From positions 121,168,723 to 121,232,722 of the forward strand of contig CP136063.1 of the NCBI GenBank assembly GCA_032622095.1: a stretch of 64,000 nucleotides of DNA, read 5' to 3'. Origin of the DNA: Siphonodentalium dalli (lineage: Eukaryota; Mollusca; Scaphopoda; Gadilida; Siphonodentaliidae). Numbering within the stretch: position 1 is the first letter of the stretch; every line of letters starts with the position of its first letter. The notes beneath the pieces were generated by a model, which made no database searches, had not been told where the DNA came from, and saw nothing but the letters and a program-made list of their open reading frames with translations. Shown one piece after another: positions 48,001 through 60,000 of this stretch. A program made the position numbers and the translations under genes.

Positions 48001-51000
48001 AGGGAATAATTAAATATATTACAGTCAATGGAGCGATTAGGAATGTGGAAAGTTGAATGTCTAATACTAGTTTATAGACATGAAGAGAAAAGTAAAATCC
48101 AAGATGGCTGCTGGCGGCCATGTTTTCAGCCGAATGACCCCAAAATGAGTCGTTCCCAACTACATGTCATCGTTAACATCAATGACAAATTTTATGACGA
48201 TCAGACTAAAGGTACGACCTGTGGCCCGTGCTAATGGATTAAATTTTGAAATCCAAGATGGCCACTGGCGGCCATGTTTTTTGTCCGAATGACCCCGAAA
48301 TCAGACTAAAGGTACGACCTGTAGCCCGTGGTAAAGGATTTAGTCATACAAAGAGTAAAATCCAAGTTGGCTGCTGGCGGCCATGTTTTTTGGCCAAATG
48401 ACCCCAAAATGACTCGTTCCCATCTACATGTCATTATTAACATTCATGACAAATTTTATGATGATCAGACTAAAGGTACAACCTGTAGCCCGTGCTAAAG
48501 GATTTAGTCATACAAAGAGTAAAATCCAAGATGGCTGCTGGCGACCATGTTTTTTGGCCGATTGACCCCAAAATTACTCGTTCCCATCTACATGTCATTG
48601 TTAAGAACCATGACAAATTTTATGATGATCAGACTAAAGGTACGACCTGTAGCCCGTGCTAAAGAATTTAGTCATACAAAGAGTAAAATCCAAGATGGCT
48701 GCTGGCGGCCATGTTTTTGGCCAAATGACACCCAAAATTACTCGTTCCCATCTACATGTCAATATTAACATCCATGACAAATTTCATGATGATCAGACGA
48801 ACAGTACGACCTGTGGCCCGTGCTAATGGATTAAATTTTGAAATCCAAGATGGCTGCTAGCGGCCATGTTTTTTGTCCGAATGACCCCAAAATGACTCGT
48901 TCCCATTTACATTCCAATTTCAACAGCCATGAAAAATTTTATGATGATCAGACTAAAGGTACGACCTGTAGCCCGTGCTAAAGGATTTAGTCATACAAAG
49001 AGTAAAATCCAAGATGGCTGCTGGCGGCCATGTTTTTTGGCCGAATGACCCCAAAATGAATCGTTCCCATCTACATGTCATTATTAACATTCATGACAAA
49101 TTTTATGATGATCAGACTAAAGATACAACCTGTAGCCCGTGCTAAAGGATTTAGTCATACAAAGAGTGAAATCCAAGATGGCTGCTGGTGGCCATGTTTT
49201 TCGGCCAAATGACCCCAAAAGTACTCGTTCCCATCTACATGTCAATATTAACATCCAAGACAAATTTCATGATGATCAGACGAACAGTACTAACTGTGGC
49301 CCGTGCTAATGGATTAAATTTTTAAATGCAAGATGGCTGCTGGCGGCCATGTTTTTTGTCCGAATGACCCCAAAATGACTCGTTCCCATCTACATTCCAA
49401 TTTCAACAGCCATGACAAATTTTATGATGATCAGACTAAATGTACGACCTGTAGCCTGTGCTAAAGGATTTAGTCATACAAAGAGTAAAATCCAAGATGG
49501 CTGCTGGCGACCATGTTTTTTGGCCGAATGACCCCAAAATTACTCGTTCCCATCTACATGTCAATATTATCATCCATGACAAATTTCATGATGATCAGAC
49601 GAACAGTACGACCTGTGGCCCGTGCTAATGGATTAAATTTTGAAATCCAAGATGGCTGCTGGCGGCCATGTTTTTTGTCCGAATGACCCCAAAATGACTC
49701 GTTCCCATCTACATTCCAATATCAACAGCCATGACAAATTTTATGATGATCAGACTAAAGGTACGACCTGTAGCCCGTGCTAAAGGATTTAGTCATACAA
49801 AGAGTAAAATCCAAGATGGCTGCTGGCGGCCATGTTTTTTGGCCGAATGACCCCAAAATGACTCGTTCCCATCTACATGTGATTATTAACATTATTGACA
49901 AATTTTATGATGATCAGACTAAAAGTAGGACCTGTAGCCCGTGCTAAAGGATTTAGTCATGCAAAGAGTAAAATCCAAGACGGCTGCTGGCGGCCATGTT
50001 TTTTGGCCGAATGACCCCAAAATGACTCGTTCCAATCTACATGTCATTGTTAACATCCATGACAAATTTTATGATGATCAGACTAAAGGTACGACCTGTA
50101 GCCCGTGCTAAAGAATTTAGTCATACAAAGAGTAAAATCTAAGATGGCTGCTGGTGGCCATGTTTTTGGGCCGAATGACCCCAAAATAACTCGTTCCCAT
50201 CTACATGTCAATATTAACATCCATGACAAATTTCATGATGATCAGACGAACAGTGCGACCTGTGGCCCGTGCTAATGGATTGAATTTTGAAAACAAGATG
50301 GCCACTGGCGGCCATGTTTTTTGTCCGAATGACCCCAAAATGACTCGTTCCCATCTACATTCCAATTTCAACAGCCATGACAAATTTCATGATTATCAGA
50401 CTAAAGGTATGACCTGTAGCCCGTGCTAAAGGATTTAGTCATACAAAGAGTAAAATCCAAGATGGCTGCTGGCGGCCATGTTTTTGCCCGAATAACCCAA
50501 AAATGACTCATTCCCATCTACATGTCATTGTTAACATCCATGACAAATTTCATGACGATCAGACGAACAGTACGGCCTGTAGCCCGTGCTAATGGATTGA
50601 ATTTTGAAATCTAAGATGGCCGCTGGCGGCCATGTTTTTTTTTCCGAATGACCCCAAAATGAATCATTCCGGTACAAATGTTGATGTCAACAGCTATGAC
50701 AAATTTCATAATGATCCGATCAAAGGTACGACCTGTAGCCTCTATTGTTGACGCCTTACGTACACACGCACACACGCGCACACGCACACACGTACACACG
50801 TACACACGGACGACGGACGACAAAGCCATGGCAATAGCTCAAACTTTACAAAGTAAAGTTGAGCTAATAATGCATTCGCGGCGATGAAATGGCTGCCAAA
50901 TTGGCCGCAACTCCAATCCATGCTACGATGAAAGCAACATATTGGATAACCACCTATAAGCGAAAATACACATTGGTAATTTACATGTATGTTGTTATAT

Positions 51001-54000
51001 ATCTTTAAAGGTACACATATAATTAAAACAGATCTAACTGAATGATTTATCGATCACTGCAACGCACGTCAACCCAATTATTTATGTTCGGGTTTTCTGC
51101 TTAGAATGCATCCAAACAGTCGGGCCAAAAACAGTTATTTCGGGCATGCAACACACGAAGTAATATTTCGTCACACAGTGCGTGGTAGTTTCATTTGGAA
51201 TGATGATTAATTATTGAATGTAACACAGAAACTGAAGTCCACACCCTTGCTGTGTAAATACTAGTTATATTTCCGGAATTTTCAACACTCTCCGTGATAA
51301 TAAACCATACACGTATGTTGTAAGGCTGATTATACTGTAAAGAAACACTCATCTCTTCAACAGAATAGTACCCTATCTCACTAGATCGAAGAGACTGTAC
51401 ATCGTACATTTTATTTAATACTAATTTTTATACTGCTTCCAAACCGGTTTCTTAGTAGACAATTTTGTTCAAATTACTTCAATCGGCACTTTACAACGGG
51501 AATATGTACCACGCAATGCACAAAATTAGTTTTCAGTATCATGTTGTTTGAAATTATATTACCATTGCCACCCACCTACTTGCGCTAAATATCAGGTCAT
51601 CAGCGTTTAAAGTTATTAGTTCTGCGTTCACCATTCACTCAATGTTGCTATTTATGGTTTTGTATGCAGCAGATATGTGTTACATTAGGGAGAATTGGTA
51701 AACGCGGCGATGCGGTTGCAGAAAAGGTAGTATGTTTCGCGTATATTTGGCCTTAGTGCATTTAAGCACATATAATTTCCAGGCATAAAGACAGTCTCTG
51801 CCATAGAGTATGTAGGCAAATTTGGTTATGTTGATAATTTATTGAAGATAGTCTATTGTACTCCTTTGTATTTTGATAAATTGCGTTCATGGTATACCAC
51901 CATGTATTTGTGTGATAAAAGCGAAATATTAGTGTTTAATCACTTGACCGGAGGCAACTATGACTACTATTTTAAGAGGCGGACAATAGGATCTACACAT
52001 TTTACCTAGTACCATATGAATAGCTCTCATACTGTTCAGTAGTAGTGAATTTTGACATATTTGGCGTTGTAGATTTAAAAATAAATTATTATCGGTCACA
52101 TTCGTGAGACTGTTTTAATTACATACATTTCTGCTTCTAGAAAAGGTCACATAGTCAATACATCCCTATTATATCACATTTAACTGTTTAATTACACATA
52201 TATTACGTGATTCAAGATAAACAGTACAGATAAAACTGCGTTATTCTTCTGTTTCTTGGCGCCCAAAAAGTCCATATTTAATTGTTGTACGAGACCTGGC
52301 TTTCGTTTGCTCTCTCGCGAGATACATTAGAGAGAATTCTTACATTTATTATTAAAAGCTCCCCGTATACTCTGAAAGCATTCTTCCTCGTATAATTCGA
52401 GGGCTTGTTCGCTCTTGTATGACTAGCTATTCAATTTTCCACAAATTGTAAATTTCATATGATTTTGTCAATTTTGGCGGCCATATTGGGACATACATTC
52501 TACCGATATGGTTTACGACTAAGTATTGTTTGTGTGTATTTTATTTTATTACTAATTTGGTATTTATATAATAGTTGGCGCACCTACCACCGAAATTCAG
52601 AATTTTCCGATACCAACTGCCATCATGGATTACAGAAAATGCTCAAAGTGGATTTTAGATATGTTATAGAGGATATATTCCTCTTCAAAATGGAATAGAA
52701 ACCAACTTAGTCCAAATTTATTCTAGGATGACCCTAAACTTTTAGTTTATCGACCAGACTATTATGGCAATCAACTAATACTGCTAAAAATTTGAACTAC
52801 ATCAATCATATTATCTCAGAAAACACGTTTGAAGTATGTGCAGCTGTAAAAATTCATGGCTTTATAACTCTATGAAATTCATTTACCATCCATTTAACTT
52901 ACCACCTTTAGAAAAACAATGTTGATTTAAAACACATTAATTAAATATCAGCACCATAGATTTACAAAGAAAATTCAAGCACAAGGCTTTTATAATTAGT
53001 CAATTTAACCTCTTCACTGCCAAATTATAAGCAAATCTTGGGCAGTCAAGTATATTTATTATTTGCGTCCAACATGTTTAATGTTGAAACTTTTAAGTTT
53101 GAGTTTAACCCATGTAGATACATACTTAAGGTGGTAAATAACTTACCATTTAAAAGACACATTCTAAGCCAAAGAAACTCTGCTTATGGGCGAAATATAT
53201 ATATATTTTTTATGCTCATTTGATATACTTTAGGAAATGTTTGCTTAGTACGTAGAGGCTGAGGCTTTTCAAGGAAATATTTTTGTAAATTCCAGTCATT
53301 CGATTTTGAGGCACACAATTGCTCTTGCAGTGGTGCGCCAGGAATAGAAAATAACATTTTCAAATATAAAATACATATTCCCTATAAGATACTTACACAC
53401 TGAACTACATGGAATATTCATCTTTATTCACAAGAAAGGATTCTATGAGATCCGTTTAAAATTTATTATTTTGGTACGAAATAGCTTAAGTACCTTTTTG
53501 AATCATTATTATTGACGTAGCAGGTCAAGGTCATTTGTTCACTTGTTATGTATATAAGCAAGTGGGGACACAGTCAAGATCTCTTTTTCATCCTCTTACA
53601 AGATTCGAGGGGTGTGACCGAGCAGCGGGGAGGGAAAATCCTAATTTGGGAGGGACCTGTGAGTTCAGTGTGTAAGTATCTTATAGGGAATATGTATTTT
53701 CTATTTGAAAATGTTATATTCCCTTCAAAGATACGTTACACACTGAACTACATGGTAGAATCAACTCATAGGAGGAGGCTGCGAGGAATGAGATACTATT
53801 GTATTTTAGTTAAGAGTAATTATTTTGAACCTGCTGAGTAGCAACAAATGGCTCCAAAAGGTACCGATTTGCAGATTATATTGATGGTACAAGGTAGAGT
53901 GGAGAAAGTGGAAGAATGTGCCCATTGGCTGAATCTCTGCACCTCCCCCCCCCCCTTTGGTTCTGAAGTCAGACAAACCGGCAATTGTGAAATCTCCCCA

Positions 54001-57000
54001 AGGTCATATGCAGGTACATGCATGTGCCCCCTCCTCCCTGGAGTAAGCTGGTCATATGCAGAAAGCATAGACCAACCTGCTCCATGGGATGTGACTGAAC
54101 GAACCAAGATATCCCAACGTTTCGACACCAGAGGAAGGAAATCTATTGTTACCTGAATGGTCAATCTGGATGCAAAACGAGGAAGTGGCAACTGTAAATA
54201 CGATTAGAAACATATCACCAAGTCATGTATGGTGAAGAAAACCCTGATATAAATAGCCACCGCATCATGATTGTAAGGTTTGCGACCTACTGGCAGTAAC
54301 GGTGTCTAAATCGACCAACTGATAAAGGCGCAAAAGAAGTATTTTCTGACTGGCCATCAAATGACAGTATTTTACTTCAGTGAATTAATACACCGGACAG
54401 AGGCCATATTCCGTCCGACAAAGCCCATGATTGGTAGTTACTTTAAGTCTGGAAACTGGTAACAAAAACCCCAGGTAACTAAGTCCATTAAGAGCATTAT
54501 AGGACTTGGAAATTCCCAAAATGTTTTCTGGTATCGAAACAATCGAGAAGAAAAAGTTCTGAGAGTCCTGAGTTGTAACTACCCCCACAGCCTGTCAATC
54601 CAATAGTGTATGCAGTTACATGTACACTTGATTGAAAGGAATACTTTGCAGTCAGCATGTAACATATTAGAAAATGTGTAGAAGGAGGAGACCCATCGTG
54701 ATGGAACTACTTCAAACAGTCTGAAAGAAAGAACAGGCCATGGATGATTAAGGTCCAAAAACAACCAGACTGTCGATAACAAGAAGATTGTGTCTGCTTG
54801 TTATTCACTGATTGTTCTTAACAGCTGAAGGGCCCGGGTCCATGAGCTGTTATTGTTTTTAGCCCACCGCAACCACCAATGAGAAAGCATATCCTCTGTC
54901 GACATGTGGTCGAGGAGGTATGCCAGAGGTGTGAACAGAAGGCAAAATTTACTGAAGACCAGTCACATGTGTGTATGGTCGGACGGTTGTCTGCCGCTCA
55001 TACAGCGAGGACCCGGACCCTAAGTCCTCCCCGCGGGCAGAGACTCTCTGTCACCAACAATGATTGTCTCATGTGCGCCGTTAGACGAATTGCCCGTCTG
55101 TTTGAGTAATGCAAGACAGCATGTCAAAAAAGGAGCACTGAGTACAGTAATGCCCGATTCCAGAGGTGCCACGACTATTTATTTTGATAATCGACAATCG
55201 GTCGTCAACAATAGACTATAATCGATTAATCGTACCTAACACCATCAGTGGAAGTATTCCGTAATATGGCCTATTGGCTTGGTGCTGGGTAACTACGATG
55301 TCGCTGTTGTTTGAGGAATCGGCTCAGGACATGTTTACATTAATGAAGCGCATCACAAACCACTTTTATTGACCAATGAACAGAATGTATTCTATACCTG
55401 CACAATTATCGGCCATGTTATGGTGATAATATAATTTGTGAGTTCATTAGAACGAACGTAACTATGAATTTCAGTGTCTGAATAGCCAAACATGCAAACA
55501 ATATAAAAGTAGGAATGCATAATGGATGGACGACGGTTTGTATTTGATAATATCGAGTTTCATTCAGCATTCACTGCATGATACGCAATAGCCTATACTA
55601 TTAACCTCTAAGTATACTGATTCAAGCACAGTATACTCAAATGACATCATGGAGAACATTGCTGATTAAAATGCCATAGGTTCCCTAGTTTCCAGAGAAT
55701 GTCAATCAACTCCCATTGGTTCAATCAGATTCAAGGTCAAGTGCATTCAGCTCATTGAAGACAGTGACAGTCGCCATTCTCTTTATTTCAAAGATGTAGT
55801 TCCGCCTTACAAGTAGAAATATACAATGACATCGCCATAATTTCAAAGCTGCAGGGCCGCCAATTTGTAGAATTAACAACAACCTGAAGAGTAACCATGG
55901 CGCATCATCAAATGAACTGCAGACTGTTTGCAACATAGGTTAGGAGCACTCATGTTGACGGAATCTCTCCGATATGCGATCACAGGTTGTTAACCCATCG
56001 GTTGTAGATTAAACCGTGTAAAACAAACACGGTATTCAATAATACTGGACATGTCCTGATGTCAAATTAAATAATGCATATTTAATAATCGACGATGGAA
56101 ATGGTAATCGAGGATCGGCTTTATCAACGGTTCATCTATTATACGACTAATCGTGGCACCCCTACAAAGGACTCCTTCAAGCAGGGCATCAACGTGTGTT
56201 GTTGGCATGATGCAGGCTCAAAGTTCTGAAATGCACCTGTTCCCATGGAACAGGTTATTACCTACCGTACTGCCACCCCAGAAGATTGCGTGAGTTCAAT
56301 TGTCTATATCGTAACCTGAGAGCTAACCCAAACGGTAAAGCCATGATATTGAGCGAGAATAGATCTAATCCTGGTACTACAGGTAAAAAGCCCATTGGGA
56401 TTGTCCTAAGGCTGTAGAGTCAAAAGCTGATGAATGTTCTACGCAAAGAAAAACGTGATTCACAACTTGGTACGCAGAAAAAAGAGCCTATAACTGCAGA
56501 AAGCCAGATTGATGCTCGCAAAATCTTAGAAGGAATCCAAGGCTTGGTGTTTCGCCCATGGAACCGTAGTAAGGGCGAAAGATGATCTGTGTAATTTTAT
56601 CACCAGAAAAATCGAACGGTCACCCATAAACAAAAGACAATGCTAATCAGTGACAAGTGGAAAGGTAATAAGTTTGAGCCCTGGTAAAACCTCATGGTTT
56701 TAAAACAAATTGAGTGTTTGTTAAAAGTCTCTGCCCCGGCCGATGACTGTGCTATGTACACTGTTATGGACAGCACTCGAGATTATCCGGCATTAGCCGG
56801 CGCGCTGTCTGGTGGCCCAATGCTCGGTCCCCCCTCGAACCTCCCAGGACCAAATCGGAGGCGAGAAACTGCGTCTGCCACATCTCGATGCCTTGCAATT
56901 AACTCTAGTTCTTTTTTAGAGACACAAGAAAAAACAGGATTCGCATTGGATGGCAAGTAGCCCAGATAATTAGAATTGTAATCTAAATGTGGGATCGTCA

Positions 57001-60000
57001 GATCCAAGCAATGGAATTTGTTATCTTTAAAATAAAAAACTGAATAAACAGGGCTGCATAAAGCCTGTAAGAGACATCGAGGTATGATTAATGTGCAGAC
57101 TGTTTCCCCCCCTAACTGGAGCCAGCTTAAACCCTGACGTGAAGCTGAATCATACCGTGCAGCCAGTAGGGCAGTGGAGACATACTTGGTCACGACACAA
57201 ATCCAGATACCTCACCAACATGACAACGACACCACACTAATGTTTCTAAATGAACACAATCTGCATTGAACTACATGTTGAATGGGCAGATCAGTCAAAT
57301 ATACATAGAATGAACCGAAACTTTGTATTACACTAGCCCAAGATCGGAGATATTACTTGATTCGTGTATTACCCCCCAAGACAGTTACTATGAACTGCCA
57401 CAGCCCCAGTGGCTACACTGGCTACAACTCACCTCCCGTCAAAGAGCAAGCATTTTACGGCCATGCAGAGTCCCAGGAAATGGTCTTAACAGCAATTCCA
57501 CCCGAGGGTAGACGCCAGGGAGCAACTTAGTTTGGAAATTTTGATTATCCAATAAAGAGCCGCACATTGACATGATGAGAGTATTTTGTTCTCAATCTCA
57601 AAGTCACATAAAATTCATACTAAATTGCATGGCTATTATCCAAGATTGGATGTCAAATTGTGACGTGATGCGATACCAGTTAAGTTGCTCCCTAGGGGGC
57701 TGACACATCTTTGTACCTCCCACCTGCTTGTGAAAGGGAGATTGGAGGACGAAAATCTGAGGTAGGATCTAGCAGGAGCGGGCGAGCATGGTCAGATCCG
57801 TGAACACTGGAACCCACCCTCGGAACAGTATGGCGCCTTGTCTACAGTGACATTGGTGAAGTATGCGACGGGGCCCCTCAAGGTCTGCATGGAACGAGGA
57901 ATTGGATTAGCCTGAACCTGCTCGACAATGGGGTGACTGAAACCGAGGCCATACGAGGAAGAAAAATTGCTTGTTTTATGACCAGTTATAAGGATCAGGA
58001 AAGTGACCTATAAATATTCCAGGAAATTAGGTGACTGATGTGTCACATTATTACTTGTGAAATTGTGTCAGAGTGATCTGACAAAAAAGTTATTTTGTTG
58101 GCAAACAATCTCAATGTGAATTGTAAACGAATTCATAGTGAACTATGAGCCAAGAAAAACCACACAAGTGAGTTAATTCATAGATAAACGAAAAAAGGAC
58201 CCAAACCTGATCCCTAATTTTGCTACATATGTCAACATGAAACAGATGTGTGAGTGACAATTTCAGAATTTCGACGTAAACAAAACGAATGTTGTCACGT
58301 GGCAATTTCAACATAAACAAAGTTATAAATGCAATGTTGTCTCACTGGTTGAATGTTCTAATACTTACATTCTAAAACCACAAGAACAGAGATAACATAG
58401 CAACTGTGCTGTATAGGCATTCCCAAAGAGAGTTCAACACGTAAACCGCTGCATATATACAGACGAATTCAATTTCGAATTCAATACGGAATTCTAAAAC
58501 ACGTGCTCCGAAACCGGAAGTTGGGAAATTACCCACAATTTTCAACATAATAAAATAGTTTTTAATTTTATTTTTGCGTAAAATAAAACAAGTGAAATTG
58601 AAGGAAATTGTCACTCTGATATTAATTTAATAATTATTGTTTCGTTTCCCAAATTGAAACGAGGTCACAACAAGTTAAAACATTTGGAACGGAATTGTTA
58701 AATGAAGCCGACTATCATATGTGGTTCAATTTTCTCATAGCGTGTACTTCCCTTCGAGGCGTCACAAGATGAAAAAGAGATCTTGACTGTGTCCCCACTT
58801 GCTTATATACATAACAAGTGAACAAATGACCTTGACCTGCTACGTCAATAATAATGATTCAAAAAGGTACTTAAGCTATTTCGTACCAAAATAATAAATT
58901 TTAAATGGATCTCATAGAATCCTTTCTTGTGAATAAAGATGAATATACCATGTAGTTCAGTGTGTAACGTATCTTTGAAGGGAATAGTAGCGTGCAAATC
59001 ATTTAGTGCCCCATGATCTTGGTCGAGTTGTTTCAATAATAACTAATAAAATGCAGTAAGGGTTTGGTTAACAACGAACGTCCAAGAAGTCATAGCATGA
59101 AAGGTTATACAACGAAGTGTTTTTTTAACCCGTCACGGTCAGTGCGTACTGTTCAATGCATGTGTGTCACAGACAATCATAGCAATCAAAGCCATCAGAG
59201 ACAATGTTGTCAAAACAATCATTGATATTGTCATGTCATCACTCACTATTAAAGTATGTGCTAGATAGATTCTGACTACAAGTCACAATGAAACAGATAC
59301 CAGTCTGTATGAAGCAGGAAAGAGGAAATTGTACAGGTTACCAATTCGCCATAATTGTGATCCCACTTGGGACCGAGGAGTCGACGCTGTTCAAAACGAT
59401 CCCAGGAAGGAATTTTTAGTGAAGTAACCAACAATGAACACTTTAATTTGTGTGAAGTTTTATTTTATTAAAATAGCACAAAGCAATGTTAATATTTGAG
59501 CAAAATCCAAAATCAGACGCACAATAAACTGAACGCCAGCTTTTTTTTAAATCGAAAGACTGTAATTCTATATTCTGCTTTTCGAAAAGTTCAGGCTAGT
59601 CAAAGTTGGAGTTACTTCATGGAAACCTGATAGGCAAGAAGACATAAAAGCTTCATTTTCACTGTTAATGCTTTTACCTTTGTAAGGCCTATATCGGCCA
59701 CATGAGAGAATACAAAATCAAGGATACAGAGCACATACGTGGATTCAACACTCAATCCATACAGATCGCTCAACGTGATATCTTCAAATAGAGTTCCACA
59801 TGATATACACTCAGTGCAGATGGCAGGTAACCAAAGGCATTTCCATTACCATATACATACATCATTTTTCATGCTATTTATGTTGCACTTTGCCCAGCTG
59901 CCAAATTGGGTGCATCAAACACATACTTAACATACAGAATATAAATTTGTACAGCAGATAGAGGATATCTAGTCAGGCCTCAGCTCACAAGGCGACTCGG

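Larger units (their letters stand above)
47680..52761. mobile_element. 5.1-kb TIR element related in its ends to 27244-32463
   Basis: Ends TAGTCTGGTCGATAAAC (47680) and its reverse complement to 52761. Inverted similarity continues about 115 bp (CCTAGAATAAATTTGGACTA, AGAGGAATATATCC). The subterminal motif CCGCTAAAATCCGCTTTGAG at 47775-47794 is identical to 27355-27374 in the other element, at a similar distance from the tip. The right side has the diverged form TGCTCAAAGTGGATTTTAGA. The interior is a pearl array plus AT-rich non-coding DNA, so it is non-autonomous. No clear target duplication. Confidence 0.7.
53717..58986. mobile_element. 5.27-kb element with identical 41-bp inverted ends
   Basis: 53717-53757 and 58946-58986 are exact reverse complements, beginning TATTCCCTTCAAAGATACGT and ending in CATGGTA. 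Perfect ends suggest fairly recent movement. The interior is GC-richer than its surroundings and has fragmentary frames, the longest on the - strand at 56783-57193 (ends in NPVFSCVSKKELELIARHRD and further) and 53820-54191. I recognise no transposase, reverse transcriptase or recombinase in them. It also carries smaller inverted-repeat insertions at 55161-56164 and 57517-57695. No convincing target duplication. Confidence 0.75.

Noticed and set aside
47963-50870. Regularly spaced repeats considered as a CRISPR array
   Set aside because: Units of 155-164 bp are contiguous without unique spacers, and the DNA is eukaryotic.
48028-50887. Many overlapping ORFs of 60-75 residues with repeated motifs such as KMATGGHVF
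   Set aside because: They follow the 155-164-bp period of the pearl array and appear in several frames; no start, codon bias or splice context supports coding.
56783-57193. 136-residue - strand ORF considered as a DIRS/tyrosine-recombinase or reverse transcriptase fragment
   Set aside because: No catalytic motif could be found in it or in neighbouring frames; left as unrecognised element interior.
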